A DNA stretch of 64,000 nucleotides from Motacilla alba alba (taxonomy: Eukaryota; Chordata; Aves; Passeriformes; Motacillidae), in contig NC_052021.1 in assembly GCF_015832195.1 (NCBI RefSeq), positions 29,786,786 through 29,850,785 of the forward strand, in the 5' to 3' direction. The first letter of the stretch is position 1. The number at the start of each line of letters is the position of its first letter. This document shows positions 12,171 to 23,963 of the stretch, piece after piece. The notes under the pieces are model-generated. The model worked only from the letters and a program-made list of their open reading frames with translations. It made no database searches and was not told where the DNA came from. The position numbers and the translations under genes are program-made.

Positions 12171-15100
12171 TGGGTAGTTACAAATAAAACCCATCACTGT
12201 ATAATAGGGATATCTCAATTTAAACCTTCTAAAACTTGAATTTGCATGTTCTCTACTCCCTGTCTCTGTTAGAAGGTTCAGGTTCTCACCCTGGCGAGGC
12301 TGGACTGTGCTTATCAGCAGCTCAAGGCTTTGTGCCACAGGGAGAGAAGTCAGAGATCTGAATGTAACTTTGCATTTAACTAAGGGGAAAATAAACCAGG
12401 ACTGGTGTCTGTGGAAATAAAACCTTACCAGGTGAGAGGGACTGAGATCCTGAGGTGCAGCCTCTGGGGGCAGAGGGGGGCCAGGGGCCAAGGCTGGGGG
12501 TCTGGAGCAGGTGGAATAACAGGCTCAGACCCTCTGGTGTCTCCTGGTGATGCTCTGAGCTCCTGCATTTGTTGCGCTGGAGTTCAGCGGCTCCCTGCAG
12601 CTCTGAGTAATGCCAAGGAGAAGATACAATTCCCAGAGAGTAGAGAGAGAATTCCCAGTAATGAGAGCAGGGGACAGAGCCCTGTCCTGGTCCTGACTCA
12701 GCTCCAGCTGCAGTTCTGCCTTCAGTCAAAAGGTGTTGATTTTCAAAGTCAGTTTTATTGCATGTGATTGTGGCCTCACAGGTAATTGCAAGGTGGGACT
12801 TCTTAGTTTACCTAATAACTATATTTTTTTTTCATTTTTGATAGATGTACCTCTCATATACTCCTGTCAGTGATGTAAAAGCAGATAATGACACTTGAAA
12901 TATTAATTTTCTCTCAAGCAGATTTCTCAACACTTAGTTCAGAGAGTTCATCATGTTTAAAAGCAGGTAATTTTGTCAAGTTGAACCCTTGGAAGTTTAT
13001 TCAAAATAACATAATATCAATCCATTTTCCAAGGTTAGCAAACTCAGAGGCAGACTCGATTCTTTTTTCCCCTGCAGCTGTTTGTACAGCCCGTGAAATG
13101 ATTTGTGCATGTGTGTGTCACCAAACAAATGTTCTGGTGCCTTTTCAGTAACAAATAGTCTGCAAGAAGGAATCTCCACCTACAGTCAGACAAGCAGGTG
13201 ATGCTGATGCCTGTTATAGCATGCTCTGAGAGCCAAAGTCTGTCCTCTACAAACCCCAGCAAAAACAAACTGCATCTTTGGAGGGACCTTTCCAAGCTAA
13301 ACTAAGAAGAAATAATGAATGTGGTTCCATGACCAGGATTTAACACACAATAGATTTTTTTTTAAATACCCAGAAGTCTTCAGGCTGATGCCATATTATG
13401 CCTTCATTGGTTTTAATATTATTGTTTCTGTCTCATTCTAGGTTGTTCTCCAGTGTTTATTATTAATTCAAATTCTCACTATTAAAGGGGAGATATTATC
13501 CATATGGTTGACGTGCTGCTCAGTATGTTCAAGAGTTCTCCAACATTTTGATTAACACTGACAGAAAACCCTTTGAAAACATATGGCCCTATATACATCC
13601 TGTCATTTCTAATAATAGGGTACATTCTTCAGTACACTTTCTTAAGAAGATGTATTCAGTCATATTTTAGAAACATGCTAATACTTGGTTAATTAGTCCT
13701 TTGAGGTCAGGGGGAAAGAAAAGACTGAATGAAAATAAACTTTTCCTTGAGCAGACACCATGAGCACTGAAGATAATTTGTGTGGCAGAAAAACGTGATA
13801 TCTATGAGTAATGGTCTCTGGATACAGCCAGATTTCTTAAATCAATTAGCTCCTGGCATATTCCTGAAGATATTCATGCTCTGTTTGATATGCCAGACTC
13901 TTAAAGCTTTAGCATGAAGACTGATTTTGATGCTCATTTCACTGATTAGGTCAGTATCTTATTTCTGGAGTTGAATTCCTGTATTTATACCAATTGTTCC
14001 CCTTTTCTAACACCTTTGGGCTATCAGAGGATCTCAGCACTCTTCTCCCTTACACAGGCAGGTCTGATACCAAATCTAGCAGAGATATTGTTGACTAAAA
14101 TTCACTTTGGCTTGTGTAGTAACATGGCACATTTATATGGCAGAATTTACCCCCAGAGACTGTTTTCCCCACACCTATTTTGCTGTGATTTTAATCAATT
14201 TTTTTCACCATGATGAGGAAAATTCCCATCTGCATGGTCTCTTTTAACCATATTTTCCTCACAGAGGTACTTGCACTACCTATCAAACTTCAGGAGTTTC
14301 AGTTTTGTTCAGAGAGCAGCTCCTCAGACACATATTATTAAAAATTATACTTTAGGATGTGACTGCAAAAAAGTAATCTACTTGAAAATTCTGCAGCACA
14401 GTAACACAAATATGTTTTTTAAACGTGATGTATCAATTTTGTACTTTATAAATCAAAATATTTCCGTACAGCTCACATGTTCAGAACATATTTTCAAGTT
14501 CTTTCTTCCTGGAAATGTATCATTATTGTCAATGAAGACAATTAGTGATGATAAATTTGCAAAACTTCTATTATAATGATTTCAGCCAGCATCTTACTCT
14601 CATTTCTTACTTTTCCCCTTCCTCCTTGAGTAAAACCCATGGAAAAACAATTTGATTCTTGAGAAAAAATGCAAAGAGAACTAGATTTCCCCCCCCTCCC
14701 TCCCCTTTTTATTTTCTGTCTCCTCCCCTTCTGTTTGCTCCTGCTCTTTTTCCTTTGGGAAAAGTCCCAGTCTGGGCTACATCAGGGAATCATTTCTGGG
14801 CAAAAAGCCATCAGTCCTCATGAAATTCCATCTCTGACTGTTCCTGTGGATAGATTCCTCTGAGCCCATCGAATCCCTCCTTCTCTAGACTCCTCTCAAA
14901 GAAAAACATCTACCAAAATTCGAGGTCTTTGTCTGTAGGGATGGAGGGAGAAGCTTTGTGTGGTTCAAAGACCCTTGGAAGCTGCAGCATGAGCTTAAAA
15001 ACACTCCAGTCTTTGAGGCCAGGGAAGTTTTTCAACTCCCAGCCAAATCTCACCCATTCCACAGTATAAAATAAATAAATTAAACAGAGAGCAGCTCTTC

Positions 15101-18100
15101 CGTATCTTTTCTCATGAAGCCAAGACAAAAGAAATAAAAGCCATACAAACCTACTCCGCTTTTTGTCTACCCTTACGTGCATGTGAACAGCGTTTACATA
15201 AATACTGATACCCCACCAAACACCTTCAGGAAAATGGAATATCCTCTTGCACAAGTAACATTGTTTTTAGGGCTTAATGGGAGAAAGAATGAAATGCCTC
15301 TAATGGGGGTAAGCAGGGTCATTCAGAGCTCATCTACAACAAAAAGAAAGGTGAGATCGTGAAAGGATAGTGCAAGGACTGGAATAGGTTAAAAACCCCC
15401 AACATTGATGCAAAATTAAAATAATTTTTAAAATCCCCAGCAGGCAAAATCAAATTTATGGGTTTTTTTTGCCAAAGTTCTGGACACTTTCTGTGAAAAT
15501 TTTTTGCCTGTTGTACTGGGCGGTACACGTTTACTTCAAGCTCTGCCATTCAGATAAAATATGCTCTTTTACACTTTGTTTTGCGCTGACATTTTGTACC
15601 TGCCTTTTCAAAGCTGCCCCTCCTCCCAGCCTTCCTTTTTCAGGCCTTGAGAGACATGAATTGCCTTCAGACCAGGGACATGCAGCTGCCTTGGAGATAA
15701 CTGCTCACTCCTATTAAAGCTGTGCCTGTGTTATGCTGTTTATCTCATGATACTCCTTAAGTTACAATACTGTTATTTCACTTTTTTTTTCCTCGGCTCT
15801 ACATTATTTAAACTGCTGCACATGATACTGAAAACTTGAAGACTGTTATCAGTTGAGGAAAAGGGTATTAAATGGAAAAGATTAAGATTTTGGCTGGAAT
15901 CCAGTGAGCACTTAAATGCATGAGTAACTTTACTCCCATGAGTAGTGTCTTTGACGCCAATGGGACCAGCCATGCATGGAGGAGCACATGTTTGTGGAGA
16001 ATTTGTGGAAAGCAAGTTTTGCTGTGAGAGTTCAGGTTCAAAACTTGGGCCTGTGTAGAGCTACACATGTGCTCAGGTTCATAAGACATTAATGTTATAC
16101 ATATGTTCATTATGCTTTTCCCAAATGCTAGAGGTCTACTGATATGTTGCTATTTTTACCCTCTAAAATAGGGGGCCTTTTACCAGAAAGAAGAAGAGTC
16201 AGGTTTCAGTCTTTCTGAGAAAATAAAACAATTCATTGTTTCAAAAAACCACACAACACATATTTCACTGTAAGGCATTGTGCTTGACAATGCCTAGACA
16301 GGTTCTCTTCAGACTGTCAGAAGATAAAAACCACAAAAACTTTCATTTACCTTCAGAAAAAGTCACTGGATGTTTTTAACCTCTCCACCTTTCCTGTCCC
16401 AGTGTTAGTTGCTCTTCTCCATCACTTCCATCTTTAGTAAAAGTTGAGCACAAGATTAATCTATATTTCAACCTTTTGCTTCAAGATTTGTGCTGGTCAG
16501 CAGTACCACTGAAAGACAGACAGAAGTCAGGTCCTTTTGTCCTATATGAAAGACATCAAAGTTGACCTTTATCTTTTAAAAAAGAATTAATAACATATTA
16601 TAATATTTTTAAATCATTTAATGAAAAGGTGTACAACCTTCTAATTAAGGAGCATCAAAAACTTAATTTTAGCAATTTTAATGAAACAAATCATTGCAAT
16701 ATTACAGAATCTAAATATTTGACTTCAGTATCTTGCTAAAAATTACTGATAAGAGATGTGCCTCTGTCCTTTATAAAAGCAGGGGTTTGGCAGCCTCTTA
16801 TGTGTCATTCTCAGCTACCAAGAGGATGCAGCAGGGATAAAACCACACAGTCACATAAGAGGTGTAGCCATGCCAAAGACATTGCCTTGCAAAGGAAAAT
16901 GGCATCATAAGATACCTAAATTAAAATTTTTAGAGCTTGGCCTGATTCAGTCTAACACTCTGTAGGCACAACATTTGCACCTTCTGCAAATAAAGCCCCA
17001 TCCACAGCCCAGCTCATCATGGGCTATGCAAAATTAAACAGAACTGTGAATGGCTAAAGGCAGCAGATTGATCTTACTGTGTCCCTCTCATGATGCAGTT
17101 TTTTGGTGTTTTTTTTTCTTTTTAATTAACCTTTTAGTTCCTACAGTGAAACTCACTACTCGTTCATAGACACTCAGCCAGCCAAGGCCACTAAACAGAT
17201 TTTCCTGTGACAATATATGTTTGTGTAATGAAGTAGTCTTACATCCAGCTGGCTGAGTCCTGGCCAAAATAAAATCAATGTGCCTGCAAAACTTATTTCT
17301 AAGGGTGATGAAGCTCCCTGCTAGGGATTGCAGTGCCTAATTTGCCAGATATTTGTTTCCTAGCTATTATTGCCTGCTGAATATTTTAAATCCATTGTAA
17401 TTCAATATTCAGGCCAAGTCTAAAATAAACCTTTTATTTTTTTTTTCTCTTAATCATTTTCTTAAAAGATATTTTTGTCTTCAATCTTCCATTTCAATCT
17501 TGGCCTTTTAAAAGGCCATCTTAAACTTTAAAAGCAGCCTTAATTACTAGACATTTTGTCTCCTACTTGGCAACATAATACAAGATGTGGAAACTGGATG
17601 CAGAGTCTAATAAATTCGTAGCACCATCCTGAAGAGGCAATAGGATGCTACAACAGTTAAAATCAGGAAACAATTTACATGAAGGCCCAGTAACACATCA
17701 TTGTACTTCATTTTTCAAGTGTCAAAGCAGAAACTCAAATTTTCTGAAGCATCCTAAAGGCAGATGTGTGTTGGCTAATTTTAAAACAGTAGTCAAGAGA
17801 CTTAGTGCTTTATTTTGAAAAAGGGATTTTGAGGGATTTAGATTTTTTGTGATCTCTCACTTGTGCTGTGGGAGCTCTACATTCCTGTCTTCATCCTTAG
17901 AGCAGCTAGCTTCAGCTGGGAAAAAAGGTGACCTTTTCATTAGCTTGTGTGATGAAAAAATGAATTAAATACAATGTAATTCTCTCATTAGAGAACACCA
18001 CTAATTCTATTCCCATAATTTGAGTCCTATGCAGAGCCTTAAAAAGTGACACTGGAATTTCAGGAGTTAAGGCCCATGTCTCCTTTATAGACAGATTACT

Positions 18101-19044
18101 TGCTCCCAAGAGCAAAGGGAAAAAAAATGTGAATAATTTCAAGAAAAAAAATTTAACATCTGTAAAGAATAACAAAGATAGAAAGAAATCTTGCCAGTGA
18201 GAGGCCAGAATATATCCAAGCAGTCAGATCCTCCTGCCTTCCTGGGGTGTGCTGACACTTGGTGAGCTCTGCTGTGTCACCTGTCCCTGCTGCAGGAGGA
18301 AGGCACAGGGTGTGTACACCTGCAACAGGATTCCTTCCTTCACAACACCTATTTAGCTACCAAATCTTCTGTTTCTTACAGGAGTTCCTGACTTAAAGCA
18401 GTTTTTAACCTTTTTTCTCTGCTTCACCAACCTGAAGTGTTTTTTTGTCAGCCTTTGGAGGGGCACAGAAGGACACACTTTGTATGGTGAGGCTTGAGGA
18501 AAAGCACCAGTGACTGCTTCTGGAAAAGTCTGTAAGGAATTGTAATGCATGTCTTACTCCTTTCTCTGAGTTTATTTGGCTTTAGGGATTTGAGAGTGGA
18601 TTTAAACAAAGCTTTTAAAATGAATGTTCCCATTTTTAAAACACTGGGCTGTGAGGTCTGCTGGTGGCCACAAGCTGCTGAGGAAATTGTGACTATCTCT
18701 GCAATGCATCACAGTGGGAAGTGTGCTTGTTCTGTCAGGTCAAAAGGTGGCTGGGGGAAACAGGAGGCAGCAATAAGTTTATTTATACAGCCAAGGCTCT
18801 AGAAACATAGATTTATGCCACTTTTTTAAAATTTGCAGTGATGGTGTGTCACCACATCATCACACCTGTAATATTTTAATTTTTTATTGGCTACACAATA
18901 TCTACCTTGGTGGTAAGGCGTCCCTTAATATCTCTGCAAACTTTTTTGTAATCCACACAGCAGAGAAGATACACACACTGCATGTGATCTCCACGTGCCT
19001 GTCACAGCAGCGGTGAAAAGGTGGCACTGAAATGCCAAACTCCC
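12171..19044. other. Intergenic, no gene recognised
   Basis: Unique AT-rich sequence after a GC-rich patch at about 12.43-12.72 kb. It includes a polypyrimidine stretch (about 14690-14755), a TATAAAAGC at 16772-16780 and a perfect 18-bp palindrome at 17501-17518. Open frames are short (120 codons at most). No recognisable transposon. Confidence 0.55.
12466..12500 (+). other. G-run cluster, possible G-quadruplex
   Basis: Four plus-strand G runs of 5, 6, 4 and 5 are separated by spacers of 4, 3 and 8 nt. The last spacer is one base over the strict 7-nt loop rule, so folding is plausible but not assured. It lies in a GC-rich patch (about 12430-12720) just beyond the inverted CR1 copy. Confidence 0.5.
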
Positions 19045-19310
19045 CAAGGACACAGTCTAAAGCTGTGCCAGGGGAAATACAGGTTGGATATCAGGAAAAA
19101 GGGTTTTACAGAAAGGGTGATAAAGTTCTGGAATGGATGCCCGGGGAGGTGGTGGAGTCACCATCCCTGGGTGTGTTTAACACAGCCTGGATGTGGCACT
19201 GGGTGCCAGGGTTGAGTTGAGCTGTTGGGGCTGGGCTGGACTCGATGATCTTGAAGGTCTCTTCCCACCCAGTGATTCTGTGAATTCTGTGAATTCTGTG
19301 ATTCTGTGAC
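19045..19310 (+). mobile_element. CR1 LINE 3' fragment with ATTCTGTG terminus
   Basis: A plus-strand CR1 tail. Landmarks are GTGCCAGGGGAAATACAGG, AGGTGGTGGAGTCACCATCC, GACTCGATGATCTTGAAGG and a terminal array of ATTCTGTG/AATTCTGTG units (19273-19309). The short repeated terminus is diagnostic of CR1. Sequence close to the common consensus suggests a younger copy than the others here. It is 5'-truncated and non-coding. Confidence 0.93.
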
Positions 19311-22300
19311 ATGGCAGGGAGAGATGTGAGGACTTCAGGAAAGGCAGGAGGAGGAGCTGCACAGCTCACAGGTGCCCGTGGTGTTTTCTGAAGGAACCCA
19401 TCCTGGAGCTGTGCAACATTTTGCTTTCCAAAGCTCTTCCCACTGATTTTTCTGTATTATTTACAACACTGCACATGTACCCAGGGGGAAGAAGGAGGAG
19501 GAGGTGGAGCTGGGGAGAAGGGTGGAGTAGCATCCACACACTCTGCTTTAAACACCTGATTTCCTTTCTCCTTGGCAGTCATGCTGCTTTATCCAGTTGC
19601 TGGAGAGAGATCTGCTGCTCCAAAGGGCAGCTCCAAGCAGCTGTGTTAGGTCCTGGAGCTGAATTGTCCCCTGAATGACAGCTGTCAAGAGATTTGTCAC
19701 CAACACCAGCCAGCCCAAAGAGCTTCCAAACACCTTTCATTGAGCAGAAAGTCTTCTGGTAGAATAGCTTTAATGATGGAAAAAAGATTTGATTTGGCTT
19801 CTATATTAAGTCCATGATAGTGTTAATCCCATAAAAATATAAAACCTCCAGAATTTCTCTCTAATAATTGTAAACACTGCTTCCTTTGTCAACTTTTTGA
19901 TTTATTGGAATTTATTATAGAGCTAGACTTTATTGTATTTGCTTATGATACCACAGTAATCTTTTCCCAGGCTTTCACTTTATTTTGTTAAATTTATCTA
20001 GCAAGCCAGATTCACACTCCCACAGTAACCATATGGAGAAAAGCCACAAAAGCTGTTAAGTACATTTAATTACTGTTTTGATGAGCTCATATTTTAATTA
20101 TGTTTATTGATTCTGTGTGTGTTGAAATAGTTTTAGCATTTCAAGAAAAAAAAATGGAATGAATATACTGTAATTACTGGGCATTTTATAATTTTTCTGT
20201 GTAATTAAAACTTTCATATAATATTTTTAACACTTTTTACTAATCCTTCAGCTGTGATTGGCTATATTTCCTCTATGTTTAGGTAAGCTTTAATTATTGT
20301 TCTTCCACAATGTGAAGCTAAGTTCAGGACTAAACATAATTTCCATCATTTCCTCTTGAACCTTCTTAGGAAATTAAAAAGAGCATGAATATGGTATTTA
20401 CCAACACACCCCCAGTTGTGACACGTGGATAATACATCTTCCACTTGGAGCTGTCATGACAGGACTTCCCATCATTGTGTGACAGCTTGATGGGCAAGAC
20501 AGCTAAAAAAGGGATCTTCACTGTCCTGTTTCATTGCAACAGCTGGAATTTTATCTAAAATGGTAAAGTACATTTTTGGACTTTAAAAAATCCATACACT
20601 TCTAGTAAGACAAAAAAACCCAAAAAAACCCCTGAAAAACCAAAACATTTAAAGCTGTTGTCAACCTTTTAAATGAAATTTTTCCTTGGATAGATCTAGA
20701 CTTCTGTATTTTTTAAAAGAGGTAAAACAGATGTAAATATATGAGAACCTGATCTTATAGTGATGGAAAAATTTTTGTTTCCTTATGAAAGAAAATGACT
20801 TTGGACACAAAGTTTGGCCAAAAGCAGGTATGGCCACTGTCCTGGGTGGAAGTTAGCAGTGACAGGACTGGTGTTTCAATGATATGTTTGTGTTTTAAAA
20901 TTCCAGGATTTTTCACATGGTGAAAATTCCATCCTCAGGGGAGCTTTGATGTTTGTAACCCTGAGATGGTGAGCCTCAGACCTTTCTCTTTTAACTTGTT
21001 TCTGGGGTTTAATTTCAATTGTATTAAAAGCAAGAAGCAGGGTCGTACCACTCAGTCATTAAATCAGTTTTTATTTATTTGCACCTTTGAAAAGTAAAGA
21101 GAGAGAAAAAAAAAAAAAGATAAACGTAAGCTTGTATTTTGAGACTTTGATTATAGAAGCATAATTTCCCTTTCAGGATACTTTTGAGTATCTGACAAAA
21201 TGCTAGAAGGTCACTCTGTGCCCCTCACAGTCAAACTGGATTTGTTACATGAAGAGTTGTTCTTGAAGTATTGCCCCCTTGGCTCTCAGTGTCCATCTTA
21301 AATTACCAAAGAGAAAGGATTATCTTCTCTGTGGAACTCCTCTTACCTTGGCCCTGGGCACACAGCATTAGCAGGGCTGGAAACTGGGTGCTGGCTGAGG
21401 AAAGAGAAAGGGCTTCACCTATTTGAGTACTGTCTATTACCTGAAGGTCGTGAGATTGCTGTGAGAAGGGGCAGAACGTATGAGTGTGGTAACAAAAAGA
21501 GGTATCAAGAGCTGAAAGAGAATATTTATGGGAAAAAACCCACGTGATGGCAACAAATAGAGCAGCCTGAAAGAGAAGGAGAAGGGATAGATAGGAAGAG
21601 TACAGGAACAACACACAGCTGTCCCTTTGGAACGAGATGGGCCATGATTAGAGAGGGCTCGTGTGTCATCTTGACCCCCAGAGAAAAGTCAGTGGAGGAG
21701 GAGGGGACAGGGAGGTAGGATGGAGCCACACAAAGGTGGAAGCCTCATTTGCCCCTCTTGGGAGCGCTCACCAGGAGGGTGAACCCTGGTTCTGGCCAAA
21801 TGCCCCTGGTACAATCCAGGGGAGACATTTCCAGGAGTCAGAGCATTGGACTCTGCAGAAGGTGCTCCAGAGCTGCCTCTGACTGTTAGAAAAGGGATTC
21901 CAGTGAGTTTCCAAGCCAGGCTGGAGAGTCCTGCTGCAGCAGTGGACAGCAGCAGGGATGAGGATGGAAATCACCAACTGGAGCTGGTGCTGGTGGTACC
22001 TGAACTTCAGCGTTCACCCACAGCCAGTGTGAGCAATTTCCTTTGTGTCTGTGATGTTTTCATCAACCCTCAATGCACTTTTTGGACAGACTCATTTCTG
22101 TGTGTATTTATAGACATTTTCTTTCATGCTGTCTGCAGCATAATTCAAGTATATTTGTTTCCTTTGTTTCTGACTCCAGTTTTCTTCTGCCATAATATGT
22201 TGATAACAACACAGTTATCCCTCAACATAAAACACATGCTGCATATTCAAATATGAAACACTGATCAAATAAATACACCTGGGAAAATGAGATGGGAGAA

Positions 22301-23211
22301 GAGTTTTGCAGTCCTTGTTACTTCCTACCACCAGGCAGAGCTCTCCAGGATAAAGGCTCAAAATCTCTGCAAGAACTCTACTATTAAACCCATCTCATTC
22401 TGCTGAATTTGGAGGAAACATTTCTGCTTTCTGCCATGGAAAAGACAATCTTTCATCAGGAAGGACTGTTTGCTGTCTGTTTACTTCTCCAGGAGTGGAA
22501 AGGACATGCAGGAGGATTTTTGAGGGTAGCATGCCTGATTAATTTAAGCACACATTATTCACTGAAATAAAAGATTTCAGGTGATTGAGGTGGAAGTGGT
22601 GAAGTGATTGAATAGACTGAGAGCTGTCAGCTCCATCAATTAGGATCAGTGTCAGCCATAACCTTCAATCTCTTGGCTTTACTCAGTGCAACATCATTAT
22701 TGGTGCTTCAAGATAATTTCTTGGGGTTTCTTCTGACATGAAGCATAATGAAAATACTTCAGAAAGACTGCTTAGAAGTCCTGTGCAAATACATGCAAGC
22801 AGGTTTTAAAGGATTTGTTATTCCCCCATTAGGCTGTCAGAGCTCCTCCAAAAACTTTTCTCTCTAAGGGACAAATACTCATTTATAAAATTCATTGCAA
22901 CTGTGTATAACTTTCCAGAGAAGCCAGAAAAGGTCCTGCAGCTCTGGTGCAACTCCAGACAGCCACGTACATAATTTCCAAGAGAGCAGCTACATATCAG
23001 AAAATCTTTTGAATGCTGGTAAATGTGTAAACATACCACATATGTTTCTCAGTGCAGTAACTCAGCTGTTTCATTTCTCTCTTTTGCTCAATATTCAGCC
23101 CCTTGAGAGCTCCGACCCTGGCTCCAGTTTGGCAGTTTCACACACATAAAAGTCTTGTTCGTGCAAGTTTTGTGAGCCACCAGACAAAAATAAGATTATT
23201 TTTTTGCTGAC

Positions 23212-23232
23212 TTTTTTTTTTTTTTTTTTTTT
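23212..23232 (+). repeat. Poly(T) tract
   Basis: A run of about 21 T with no recognisable repeat element attached on either side. Confidence 0.9.
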
Positions 23233-23918
23233 GCACTGCAAGTCTAAATCAGAAAACCACAATTGTGTATGCAAAACATAATCAGGCTCAGCAGCACCCA
23301 GGAGGAAAATGTAGGACCTCTCTTTTCCTAACAGATCTTCCCTTCTAAAATCTAAGGTCAATTAGAACTAATCAGTTCAATAATTTCATCACATCTAACA
23401 GCTTTATTTTATGGAAACACGGAAGCCAAAGACTTCAGGATTATTTGCAATAGCAGTACCTTTTTAGACCTGCCTAATATTTCTACACTGTTCCATCTTA
23501 AGAGTTAAACATTTCAGTTTAAACATGTGTTACAAGTTCTACTCAGACTAACCCTAATTTCTTGTTCACTATATTTTATTTATTGGTTGTGGACAGAGTA
23601 ATCCAAATTTACTAATACTAATTGACACATTAAAAACAAGTACTGCTGCAGATCATTATTTCAGGCCTGGGAGCAGATTCCCAAAATTTTGCTTTGTAAA
23701 ACATTAGAAGTCACAGGCAGTTGCCTCTCCTTAATTCTTTTAATAACTTGAGAGCCCAAACTGAATGACAATCTGATTCTTTCTGTATTGCTTGCTGAGT
23801 GATCCTCATTTGAGGATTGGTACTGGGCAGAATTTGTTTTCTTCACTTTCCTTAGCCGTAGAAAGTAATTTTGGTGGGTTGCAAAATAAAAGGAAAAAAA
23901 AAAAAAAGGAAAACCAAC

Positions 23919-23963
23919 AAAATAATAATAATAATAATAGTAGTAATAACAATAATAATAATA
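23919..23963 (+). repeat. (AAT)n microsatellite
   Basis: About 45 bp of AAT units interrupted by TAGTAGT and AAC variants. It follows an A-rich tract with an A14 run at 23894-23907. Confidence 0.93.
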
